Shown: positions 1 to 7,721 of the stretch, in pieces
Layout of the letters: every line of letters begins with the position of its first letter
How positions within the stretch are numbered: position 1 is the stretch's first letter
Assembly (NCBI GenBank): GCA_958403385.1
Contig: CATXXC010000007.1
Span: forward strand, 1 to 64,000
DNA from: an uncultured Collinsella sp.
GTDB lineage: Bacteria > Actinomycetota > Coriobacteriia > Coriobacteriales > Coriobacteriaceae
Direction of reading: 5' to 3'
Length of the DNA: 64,000 bases
The notes under the pieces: model-generated
What the model saw: only the letters and a program-made list of their open reading frames with translations
Told to the model about the DNA's origin: nothing
Databases searched by the model: none
Translations under genes and position numbers: made by a program

Positions 1-22
1 CGAGCCGTACGCTTGAACTGAG

Positions 23-54
23 AAGGGGGAGGCCTCGCGGCCTCCCCCTTTTTT
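23..54 (+). terminator. Rho-independent terminator of an upstream gene
   Basis: A perfect 12-bp GC-rich stem (23-34 with 39-50) with a four-base loop runs into a T-tract at 49-54. It ends a transcript entering from the left edge; the gene itself is outside the window. Confidence 0.85.
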
Positions 55-121
55 GCGTTGTATATACGTTGTACTTTGGGACCTAGCTCCCCCGTATGTG
101 CTCTTACTGTTTGGCTGTATT

Positions 122-152
122 TTGAGTCCATCTAGTGTATTTGAGCGATAAT
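122..152 (+). promoter_or_regulatory. Weak candidate promoter for coaE
   Basis: A TTGAGT-like -35 (122-127) and a GATAAT -10 (147-152) precede coaE, with a rather long 19-base spacer. The rest of 55-180 shows nothing else recognisable. Confidence 0.25.
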
Positions 153-180
153 TACTCGCATTGGCGTTAGGGAGGGCTTG

Positions 181-822
181 ATGTTTACCGTATTTGTCTT
201 GGGCAATATTGCTTCGGGTAAGTCAACTGCCTGCCGCTATTTCGAATCTCGTGGCGCTATGCTTATCGATCTGGATGAGCTTGCAAAATCGCTGTATGTG
301 CCGGGCTCTGATATCGTCAATACACTCGCGGATGAATTCGGTTGGGACATTTTGGATGAGGAAGGCGGCATTCGCCGCGGCATCCTCGCTTCTCGAGCTT
401 TCGCTTCTCCTGATTCGGTCGCACGGCTCAATGACATCGTGCATCCCATTCTGATTGAACAGCTTTCGCTTAGGATTCTCGATCCGGTTTGTTGTACGGT
501 TTCATCTCCCCGTTATCCTTTTGCGGTGGTCGAGGTTTCTGCTCCGACTGGTTTTGAGGATGCATTTGGCTTGGCTGATGAAATTTTGGTCATCAGCGCC
601 CCTTTGTCAGTTCGTCGCGAGCGCGCTATTCAACGTGGCATGGAGCCATCTGATTTTGATGCCCGTTCTGCTTGCCAGCCCGAAGAGTCTGCGCTGTGCA
701 ATCTCGCTACAACTGTGATTGACAATGCGGCAGACGATAACTCGCTCTTTGAACAACTGGACGCATGGCTTTCGCGCCATGGGTTCGGGGATGTAGCGGA
801 TAAGGAGGAGGCCGATGCCTAA
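181..822 (+). CDS. coaE: Dephospho-CoA kinase
   Basis: This protein should phosphorylate the 3'-hydroxyl of the ribose in dephospho-CoA, the last step of coenzyme A synthesis, in the cytoplasm. The N-terminus carries a P-loop (G-N-I-A-S-G-K-S-T, about residues 8-16), followed by the D-L-D-E substrate-site motif near residue 31 and an HP motif near residue 88, all typical of CoaE. About 213 residues is the normal family length. I chose the ATG at 181 because GGAGG at 171-175 sits five bases upstream; a TTG directly before it (178) is in frame but too close to that site. The following lytic transglycosylase gene overlaps its 3' end by 8 bp, so the two are probably co-translated. Confidence 0.88.
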   Translation: MFTVFVLGNIASGKSTACRYFESRGAMLIDLDELAKSLYVPGSDIVNTLADEFGWDILDEEGGIRRGILASRAFASPDSVARLNDIVHPILIEQLSLRILDPVCCTVSSPRYPFAVVEVSAPTGFEDAFGLADEILVISAPLSVRRERAIQRGMEPSDFDARSACQPEESALCNLATTVIDNAADDNSLFEQLDAWLSRHGFGDVADKEEADA

Positions 823-1396
823 GACACGTTTCCTTACGTGGTATCGCCTTATACCGCTGGCTGCCGTTTTTGCCTTCGGCCTTATCTCATTCGTTTACTC
901 ATATGCTCCTGCCGCTTTCTTTAAGCCGCTGTATCCGATTGACTACGAGGCGTATGTAAAGCAATCCAGTATTTCGCATAATCTGGATCCGTATCTGGTG
1001 TGCGCTGTCATTAAGTCTGAATCGAATTGGGATCCCGAGGCCGAGTCGAATCAGGGTGCTCAGGGATTGATGCAGCTGATGCCCGAGACTGCCCAGGATA
1101 TGATCGCCAAGGGCCTTGTCGACGGTGGCGAGTATTCGGCCGACAACCTTAACGATCCGGCTACGAATATCGAGTTTGGCTGTGCGTATCTTTCGTATCT
1201 TCTAGCGTATTTTAACGGGTCGACTGACAGTGCCATTGCCGCCTATAACGCCGGCATGGGCAATGTCGACGGATGGGCGCAGCAGAGTACGTCGCTTCAT
1301 AATGCAATCACCTTTCCCGAGACGCAGGCGTATCTGATTCGTGTCAATAATGCCTGGGTTCGCTACAAAACCCTCTATCCCGATCGGTTCGTATAG
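815..1396 (+). CDS. Membrane-anchored lytic transglycosylase (SLT domain)
   Basis: This is a peptidoglycan-cleaving lytic transglycosylase acting outside the membrane. An N-terminal hydrophobic segment (about residues 11-31) after a short basic start gives a signal anchor. The SLT/goose-lysozyme-like domain follows, with the catalytic Glu in I-K-S-E-S-N-W (Glu69), the G-L-M-Q-L-M-P motif, and an A-A-Y-N-A-G motif near the C-terminus. The 193-residue length suits a minimal single-domain enzyme with no added LysM or SH3 domain. The start lies inside the end of coaE (8-bp overlap) behind AAGGAGGAG, so expression is coupled to coaE. The specific partner or timing (division, sporulation-like or secretion) cannot be told from the sequence. 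Confidence 0.85.
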   Translation: MPKTRFLTWYRLIPLAAVFAFGLISFVYSYAPAAFFKPLYPIDYEAYVKQSSISHNLDPYLVCAVIKSESNWDPEAESNQGAQGLMQLMPETAQDMIAKGLVDGGEYSADNLNDPATNIEFGCAYLSYLLAYFNGSTDSAIAAYNAGMGNVDGWAQQSTSLHNAITFPETQAYLIRVNNAWVRYKTLYPDRFV

Positions 1397-1447
1397 GACT
1401 ATGCCTGCCGCCTGCGTATACTGCAGATATATGAGTTAGGAGTATCC

Positions 1448-3688
1448 ATGGCGGAATTTGAAGTAGAACGCGTTGGTGGTGAACTTAAGCGCTTTGGCGT
1501 TGAAGGCTCTGACGTGCCGTTTAAGGTCGTGTCTCCCTATGACCCTGCAGGCTCTCAGCCTAAAGCCATTGAGTCGCTTGTGCAGGGTGTGAGGGACGGA
1601 GACCGCTATCAGGTTTTGCTGGGCGTGACTGGTTCGGGCAAGACCTTCACGATGGCAAAGACTATTGAGGCCCTGGGAAAGCCGACGCTGGTCATGGCTC
1701 CGAATAAAACGCTCGCCGCTCAGCTTGCGAGCGAGCTCAAAGAGTTCTTTCCCAACAACGCTGTGGTCTACTTCGTCTCGTACTACGACTACTATCAGCC
1801 CGAGGCGTATGTGCCGCAAAGCGATACATATATCGAGAAAGACTCCTCGATTAACGAAGAGGTTGAGATGCTGCGACATCAGGCGACCGCATCGCTGCTC
1901 TCTCGACGCGATGTGATCGTTGTCGCATCGGTCTCGTGTATCTATGGCATTGGCTCTCCTGAGGACTATGCAGGTCTGGCTCCAAACGTCGACAAGAAGG
2001 TGCCGCTCGAGCGCGATGACTTTATCCATGCACTTATCGACATTCAATATGATCGCAATGACTATGACCTGGCACGCGGCACGTTCCGCGTGCGCGGCGA
2101 TGTTGTCGACGTGTATCCGCCTTATGCCGAGCATCCGTTGCGGTTTGAGTTCTTTGGCGACGAGGTCGAGCTGATTGCCGAGATCGATGAGGTCACCGGT
2201 GAGATGCTTCGTGAGTACGAGGCCATCCCTGTATGGCCGGCATCGCACTACGTGACCGAGAAGCCGAAGGTCAAGGCGGCTCTGAAATCGATCAGCGAAG
2301 AGTGCGAGAAGCGCGTGGCGGAGCTCAAGGCGACCGACAAGTTGCTCGAGGCGCAGCGTCTGCAGCAGCGCACCGATTATGATCTTGAGATGCTCGAGAC
2401 GATGGGCTTTTGCAACGGCATCGAGAACTACTCGCGTCATCTGGACGGTCGCAAGCCGGGTGAGCCGCCGTTTACCCTAATCGATTACTTTCCCAAGGAT
2501 ATGCTCTGCATCATCGATGAGAGCCATGTGACGGTGCCGCAGATTCGCGGCATGCACGAAGGTGACCGCTCGCGTAAGGTGACGCTGGTGGAACACGGTT
2601 TTCGCCTGCCCTCGGCGCTCGATAACCGCCCGCTTCGTTTCGATGAGTTTGAGGCAAGGATACCCCAGTTTATCTATGTTTCGGCCACGCCGGGCGACTA
2701 CGAGCTGCGGGTGAGCCAAAACGATGTGGAGCAGATTATTCGTCCGACTGGCCTGCTCGACCCCAAGATTGACGTGCGTCCAGTTCGCGGCCAGATTGAC
2801 GATCTTGAGGACGAGATTCGCGAGCGCGTTGCCCGCAAGGAGCGCGTGCTGGTGACCACGTTGACCAAGCGCATGGCCGAGGACCTGACCGACCATCTGC
2901 TCGACGCAGGCATTAAGGTCAATTACATGCACTCTGATACGGCGACAATGGACCGTGTCGAGATCCTGCGAACGCTGCGCGAGGGCAAGATCGATGTTCT
3001 CGTTGGCATCAACCTGCTTCGCGAGGGCTTGGATCTCCCCGAGGTCTCACTGGTGGCAATTCTCGATGCCGATAAGGAAGGCTTCTTGCGCAACCGCCGT
3101 TCGCTGATTCAGACGATTGGCCGTGCGGCCCGTAACGCCGATGGTGAAGTCATCATGTATGCAGACGTTGTGACCGATTCGATGAAAGAGGCCATCGAGG
3201 AGACGCAGCGCCGTCGCGAGATTCAGATGGCATATAACGAAGAACATGGCATTGTGCCCAAGACAGTGCGCAAGGCCATCAACGACATCTCAAGTTTTAT
3301 TGCCGAGGCCGAAAAAACTGTGGGCTCCAAGGGACGCTCGAAGGGCGACTCTCTTGGCCATGGCGCATTCTATACGCCCGATGAGTCGGGCGAGGGCGGC
3401 GTGCCGGAAACGGTGGCGCCCGAGCAGACACTTGCGGAGCAGTTGGAAGAACTGCCGCATGACGAGCTTGTGCGGATCGTCGAAACCATGGAAGAGGATA
3501 TGCGTAACGCTTCTGCCGCTATGGACTTTGAGGAGGCGGCGCGCCTGCGCGATGCCGTCGTTCAGATTCGGGCGATGCTCGAGGGTGCGTCTGAGGACGA
3601 GACGATCGAGCGCTTACGCTCGCAGGCCCGCAAGGGTTCCACGTTCGCATCGGGCAGAAAACGCCAGGGTGCACGGTTTAAGAAATAG
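1448..3688 (+). CDS. uvrB: Excinuclease ABC subunit B
   Basis: UvrB is the damage-verifying helicase-like subunit of nucleotide excision repair, loaded by UvrA and partnering UvrC. The sequence shows the P-loop G-V-T-G-S-G-K-T (about residue 59), the beta-hairpin region Y-Y-D-Y-Y-Q-P-E-A-Y, the DESH box (I-I-D-E-S-H), the helicase motif R-N-A-D-G near Q-T-I-G-R-A-A-R, and a C-terminal UVR motif (M-D-F-E-E-A-A-R-L-R-D). At 746 residues it is longer than the roughly 670 usual; the extra length is mainly a Gly/Glu/Pro-rich linker between the helicase core and the UVR motif. The start is an ATG behind TTAGGAG. A strong hairpin follows at 3692-3734. Confidence 0.95.
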   Translation: MAEFEVERVGGELKRFGVEGSDVPFKVVSPYDPAGSQPKAIESLVQGVRDGDRYQVLLGVTGSGKTFTMAKTIEALGKPTLVMAPNKTLAAQLASELKEFFPNNAVVYFVSYYDYYQPEAYVPQSDTYIEKDSSINEEVEMLRHQATASLLSRRDVIVVASVSCIYGIGSPEDYAGLAPNVDKKVPLERDDFIHALIDIQYDRNDYDLARGTFRVRGDVVDVYPPYAEHPLRFEFFGDEVELIAEIDEVTGEMLREYEAIPVWPASHYVTEKPKVKAALKSISEECEKRVAELKATDKLLEAQRLQQRTDYDLEMLETMGFCNGIENYSRHLDGRKPGEPPFTLIDYFPKDMLCIIDESHVTVPQIRGMHEGDRSRKVTLVEHGFRLPSALDNRPLRFDEFEARIPQFIYVSATPGDYELRVSQNDVEQIIRPTGLLDPKIDVRPVRGQIDDLEDEIRERVARKERVLVTTLTKRMAEDLTDHLLDAGIKVNYMHSDTATMDRVEILRTLREGKIDVLVGINLLREGLDLPEVSLVAILDADKEGFLRNRRSLIQTIGRAARNADGEVIMYADVVTDSMKEAIEETQRRREIQMAYNEEHGIVPKTVRKAINDISSFIAEAEKTVGSKGRSKGDSLGHGAFYTPDESGEGGVPETVAPEQTLAEQLEELPHDELVRIVETMEEDMRNASAAMDFEEAARLRDAVVQIRAMLEGASEDETIERLRSQARKGSTFASGRKRQGARFKK

Positions 3689-3691
3689 CGA

Positions 3692-3734
3692 ACAGGCCCC
3701 GAGTTCCCTGTGGAGCTCGGGGCCTGTGTCTTTT
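3692..3734 (+). terminator. Terminator between convergent uvrB and FAD oxidoreductase
   Basis: A 12-bp perfect stem (3692-3703 with 3716-3727) is followed by a T-rich run. Because the next gene is convergent, the hairpin may terminate both strands, but only the plus strand has the T-tract. Confidence 0.8.
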
Positions 3735-3753
3735 GCGCGCTGGAATTCGTGCG

Positions 3754-5394
3754 TTAGAGGTCCGCGATCAGGGCTTCGGCACAACGGATGCCGTCGGTGG
3801 CCGCGCTCATGATGCCGCCGGCATATCCAGCTCCCTCACCACAAGGGTAGAGGCCCGGGGTCGACACGGCATGGCACGTTCGGTCTCGGGTGACAGTGAC
3901 CGGTGAGCTCGAACGAGTCTCCACGCCGGTAAGAACGGCATCGGGACGGTCGTAGCCTCGTAGCTTTTTTCCGAGTAGGGGAAGTCCCAGGCGGAGCGAC
4001 TCGACGATATGCTGCGGCAGGGCTTCGTCAATTGTCGTCCAGGTCACACCGAGCGGATAGGTGGGCTTTACCTTTCCGGGCGCCTTGCTGGCGCGTCCTG
4101 CGAGGAAATCTCCGACGAGTTGTGCCGGTGCGTTCCAGTTGGAACCGCCCAGGCGATAGGCGGCCGCCTCGCAGGCGCGCTGGAGCTCGATGCCGGCGAG
4201 CGGGTCATCGTTGGGAAGGTCCTCAGGCGTGACGTTAACGAGCAGGGCAGCGTTTGCGTTGCGTCCGTCGCGGGCATTGAGGCTGGCGCCGTTGACGCAC
4301 AGGTGGCCCTGCTCGGAAGAGGCGGCGACAACCTGCCCGCCGGGGCACATGCAAAACGAGAACACGCTGCGGCCGTTGGGAAGATGGGCGACGAGCTTGT
4401 AGGGGGCTGCTCCGAGGGCAGGATGTCCCGCCAAGGCTCCATATTGGGCTCGGTCGATGTCGCGCTGCGGATGCTCGATGCGAACGCCCATGGCAAAGGT
4501 CTTTTGTGCGAGGGCCACGTTGTGGTCCTTAAGGAGCTCAAAAATATCGCGAGCAGAATGCCCACAGGCGAGGATGAGGTGCTTTGTTTCGATTGGCTCG
4601 TAAGCGGCGTCTTGGGACGATTGGACATCGATACCGGTGATGGCGCCAGACGCGTCGGTGCGAATGTCGACGAGCTTCGTTCGATAACGGACGACACCTC
4701 CGAGCTGCTCGGTGCGCTGGGATATAGCGGTGACAACCTTGGGAAGGATGTCGGAGCCAATGTGCGGCTTGGCATCCCACAGAATATCGCGGGGCGCACC
4801 CGCCTCGACGAAGGTTTCGAGGATAAGGCGATGGGCGGGATTTTTTGTTCCCGTATTGAGCTTGCCGTCCGAGAAGGTCCCCGCGCCGCCCAGACCAAAC
4901 TGAATATTGCTCTCGGGGTCGAGGATGCGCTCCTTTAGAAAGAGGTCGATCGCCTGCGAGCGGCGAAATGCCGGGTCGCCGCGCTCGATAAGCAAGGGCT
5001 TAAGACCTGCTTCGGCGAGCGTGAGCGCAGCGAAAAGGCCGGCGCATCCGGCGCCGACAACGACGGGGCGCTCTTTGGATGCGTCGGAAATGGGGGAGGG
5101 GAATGAAGGCTCATCGTCTTCTATCGCGCGTACGAGCGAGCGGTCACGTTCGGAAACGCTGTCGACCGCTTCTCGCTCGAGGTGGGGACTGGTCAGCTCA
5201 ACACGAAAGCTCAGGATAAAATGGACGTCTCGTTTTTTGCGAGCGTCGATTGACTTGCGGTGGAGCTCGATGGACTTGATCTCGGAGTCTTTGCAACGTA
5301 GGACGCGCTTGGCGACTCGCTTGCCAACAATGAGGCAGGCATTTTCATCGCCGGCCTCATCGAGTGACGCGTGGACTTGGGTGATTTCGATCAT
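3754..5394 (-). CDS. FAD-dependent dehydrogenase (COG2509-like)
   Basis: This is a cytoplasmic flavoprotein of the large FAD-dependent dehydrogenase family with no assigned substrate. The Rossmann FAD motif V-V-G-A-G-C-A-G-L-F-A-A-L occurs about 110 residues in, after an N-terminal domain that resembles the usual S4/THUMP-like extension. A C-terminal FAD-binding segment (P-C-G-E-G-A-G-Y-A-G-G-I-M-S-A) closes the protein. The frame stays open to 5565, but I chose the ATG at 5394 because AAGGAG lies six bases upstream and the upstream part looks non-coding. The length from there is 546 residues. It lies downstream of a second flavoprotein, separated by a terminator-like hairpin. The physiological substrate is unknown. 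Confidence 0.8.
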   Translation of the reverse strand: MIEITQVHASLDEAGDENACLIVGKRVAKRVLRCKDSEIKSIELHRKSIDARKKRDVHFILSFRVELTSPHLEREAVDSVSERDRSLVRAIEDDEPSFPSPISDASKERPVVVGAGCAGLFAALTLAEAGLKPLLIERGDPAFRRSQAIDLFLKERILDPESNIQFGLGGAGTFSDGKLNTGTKNPAHRLILETFVEAGAPRDILWDAKPHIGSDILPKVVTAISQRTEQLGGVVRYRTKLVDIRTDASGAITGIDVQSSQDAAYEPIETKHLILACGHSARDIFELLKDHNVALAQKTFAMGVRIEHPQRDIDRAQYGALAGHPALGAAPYKLVAHLPNGRSVFSFCMCPGGQVVAASSEQGHLCVNGASLNARDGRNANAALLVNVTPEDLPNDDPLAGIELQRACEAAAYRLGGSNWNAPAQLVGDFLAGRASKAPGKVKPTYPLGVTWTTIDEALPQHIVESLRLGLPLLGKKLRGYDRPDAVLTGVETRSSSPVTVTRDRTCHAVSTPGLYPCGEGAGYAGGIMSAATDGIRCAEALIADL

Positions 5395-5410
5395 CGAGGT
5401 CTCCTTAGAT

Positions 5411-5444
5411 GCAAGAAAGAGGCCGCCCGGTGTCCCAGACGGCC
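5411..5444 (-). terminator. Terminator/attenuator between two flavoprotein genes
   Basis: On the minus strand a 10-bp stem with two G-U pairs and a four-base loop (5421-5444) is followed by TCTTTCTT. It would reduce read-through from the BaiN-like gene into the downstream FAD dehydrogenase. Confidence 0.5.
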
Positions 5445-5473
5445 CGAATGCGTTTTGATTATAGACTGCGCGG

Positions 5474-6745
5474 CTATAGGCTGCTTGCAGCGCGAATACC
5501 CGAGATCCAAGCCCATGCAAGGTTGAAACCGCCGCAATCGGCATCGATGTCGAGCGCCTCGCCACAGATGTAAAGTGGGGCGTCTGCCGCGTTGCTCACG
5601 CAGAGGTTGGGAGCTGAGACGCTCTCGATGGGCACGCCGCCGCGCGTGACCTGGGCCGAACGCTCCTCTGTCGTTCCCTCGACGAGCATCTTAAAGTGCT
5701 TGAGGATTGAGACCAGATGGATGACGTCGTACGACCCGGGGTGGCACTGTTCGAATGCGGTGCAGACAACGTGAGAGAACTGCGGGGCGAGCATGCCGTC
5801 GAGCCAGCGGGGGTCGCGGGGTGAAAAGCCGCCGAGCAACGCAACTCGCTGGCTGAGCATATCGAGCAACTCGTCTTTGGAGAGGTCGGGAAAAACGTCG
5901 AGCAGAATCGTGTCGCCGCGCTGGACGCGACGGGAGAGGTTAAAGGCGGCAACGCCCGAGATGCCAAAGGTTCGGAAGAGCACTTCGCCGTCTTCGCGCC
6001 AGAGCTCCTCGTGATTGCGGGTGAGCGTCAAACGGGCGCGGACGCGCAGGCCATCCAGTGTCTTGAGCGCAGTCTGGTCGCCGAAGACCGATGCCGACAC
6101 AGGGCAGAGGACGGGATGCTGCGGTGTGAGGGAAAGATTGAACGTCTTCGCGATTTCGAGAGGGTTGCCGCCCGTAGCGATAATTACGGCCTTTGCCTGC
6201 AGCGTCTCGCTCTTGCGAGGGATGTCGGCGAGCGCCTTCCGAAGCGAGCGAACCTCCGTTTTTCGGTCGTCGTGCTTTTTTGCCTTGAGTGATCGCGCGG
6301 GACGGTCTATTTGGAGTGCCCAGCCCTCGGGGGCTTTGAATGCCGAGGCAACGTTTGCTCCACAAATCAAGGTGATACCCAGGCGGTTGCAAGCGTTGAG
6401 AAGCGCATCGCGCACCGATTCGGCACGAAGGGAGCGCGGATACAGCCGGCCCTCCTCGGAGGTCGTCATGATGCCCAGCGAGGAGAAGAAACTGCCGAGC
6501 TCTTGCTCGGGCTGGGGACCCATGACGGATTCGACGAATGCGGGGCGGTTGTACCGCTGGAAATCAATTGATTCGTTGGAAAGGTTGCAGCGGCCGTTGC
6601 CGGTCGCAAGGAGTTTAAGGCCGCAGGCAACATCGCGCTCAACGATGCAGGCGCTTTTGCCTGCGCGTGCGGCCGTAATGGCGGCGGCGAGACCCGAGGC
6701 CCCGCCGCCGATTACCAAGACGTCATAGGAGGCGTTTGCGTTCAC
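5474..6745 (-). CDS. BaiN/HI0933-like NAD(P)/FAD-dependent oxidoreductase
   Basis: A flavoprotein of the HI0933/BaiN family (often annotated aminoacetone oxidase or NAD(P)/FAD oxidoreductase). The N-terminus has the FAD motif V-I-G-G-G-A-S-G-L-A-A-A-I, then the family's G-N-G-R-C-N-L-S-N segment, and the C-terminus has G-E-A-L-D-I-D-A-D-C-G-G-F-N-L, the second FAD site typical of this family. The 423-residue length is normal. It starts with GTG, immediately after the stop of the Mrp gene, so translation is coupled. BaiN members act on bile acids in some clostridia, but that reaction cannot be assigned from family membership; the substrate is unknown. Confidence 0.82.
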   Translation of the reverse strand: MNANASYDVLVIGGGASGLAAAITAARAGKSACIVERDVACGLKLLATGNGRCNLSNESIDFQRYNRPAFVESVMGPQPEQELGSFFSSLGIMTTSEEGRLYPRSLRAESVRDALLNACNRLGITLICGANVASAFKAPEGWALQIDRPARSLKAKKHDDRKTEVRSLRKALADIPRKSETLQAKAVIIATGGNPLEIAKTFNLSLTPQHPVLCPVSASVFGDQTALKTLDGLRVRARLTLTRNHEELWREDGEVLFRTFGISGVAAFNLSRRVQRGDTILLDVFPDLSKDELLDMLSQRVALLGGFSPRDPRWLDGMLAPQFSHVVCTAFEQCHPGSYDVIHLVSILKHFKMLVEGTTEERSAQVTRGGVPIESVSAPNLCVSNAADAPLYICGEALDIDADCGGFNLAWAWISGIRAASSL

Positions 6746-7576
6746 TTAGGCCTCGGCGGTCTCGTGCGGGGCAATGGCCTCGACGGCAGAGACGGCTTGG
6801 GGCAGCATACCGTCGGGCAGTGCGGTCTCAACCTCGCCCTTGTCGCAGGCCTCGGCGAGTGCCGGATTGATGGGAAGCTGCCCTAGGATCTCGAGGTTGT
6901 AACGCTCGGCGACCTCGGGGAGCTTGCTCTTGCCAAAGACTTCGATCTTCTTGCCGCAATCGGGGCACTCGATATAGCTCATGTTTTCGACGATTCCCAG
7001 AATGGGCACGTTCATCTTCTCGGCCATGTTGACCGCCTTGGCGACAATCATCGAGACCAGATCCTGCGGGCTCGTGACGATGACGATGCCATCGACGGGC
7101 AGCGACTGGAAGACCGTGAGGGCGACGTCGCCCGTTCCCGGAGGCATGTCGACCAGCAGGTAGTCGATGGGGCCCCATGAGGTTTCGCTCCAGAACTGCC
7201 TGATGGCACCCGCGATAACCGGACCGCGCCAGAGGACGGGGTCGGTTTCGTTTTGGAGCAGCAGGTTAGAGCTCATAACCTTGACGCCGTGCTCGGAGAT
7301 TTCGGGCAGCATAAGGTTGCCAAGGGCATGGACGTGGCGTCCGCTCATACCGAGCATCTTAGGGATAGAGGGGCCGGTAATATCGGCATCGAGGACGCCG
7401 ACCTTGTGACCGTGGCGGGAAAGCTCCGTCGCGATGGCGCCGGTGACGAATGACTTGCCGACGCCGCCCTTGCCGGAAAGCACGGCGATGACGCGCTTGA
7501 CCTCGGACAGCGTGTTCTCCTCAAATTGCGACGGCGACGTTTGTCCGCCGGCGGCCTGTGCGTGTTCGCAACCCAT
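6746..7576 (-). CDS. Mrp/NBP35 family P-loop ATPase, Fe-S cluster carrier
   Basis: This belongs to the Mrp/ApbC/NBP35 ATPases, which carry Fe-S clusters to target apoproteins. The deviant Walker A motif G-K-G-G-V-G-K-S lies about residue 35, the switch region D-M-P-P-G-T-G-D follows, and a cluster-bridging C-x-x-C (I-E-C-P-D-C-G) is present about 70 residues before the end. I chose the ATG at 7576 because AAGGAG is well placed upstream; the frame remains open to 7633. The length is 276 residues. It abuts the BaiN-like gene with no gap, so the pair likely shares one transcript. An Fe-S role for the neighbouring flavoproteins is possible but not shown. Confidence 0.88.
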   Translation of the reverse strand: MGCEHAQAAGGQTSPSQFEENTLSEVKRVIAVLSGKGGVGKSFVTGAIATELSRHGHKVGVLDADITGPSIPKMLGMSGRHVHALGNLMLPEISEHGVKVMSSNLLLQNETDPVLWRGPVIAGAIRQFWSETSWGPIDYLLVDMPPGTGDVALTVFQSLPVDGIVIVTSPQDLVSMIVAKAVNMAEKMNVPILGIVENMSYIECPDCGKKIEVFGKSKLPEVAERYNLEILGQLPINPALAEACDKGEVETALPDGMLPQAVSAVEAIAPHETAEA

Positions 7577-7631
7577 GTATGACTCCTTTGTATATGCTGG
7601 GGCCGGGGCCCCGCGATGTGACACGAGCGTC

Positions 7632-7660
7632 ATTGTACCCTCGTTTGCGAGCGGGAGTCA
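7632..7660 (-). promoter_or_regulatory. Candidate promoter for the Mrp gene
   Basis: On the minus strand a TACAAT -10 (7632-7637) lies 17 bases from a weak TGACTC -35 (7655-7660), about 55 bases before the Mrp start codon. Confidence 0.35.
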
Positions 7661-7721
7661 TTTGCGATGCGTTTGGGCCGAGCGTGCTTGCAATACGATG
7701 GGCCCAAGCGAATGGGCGGGC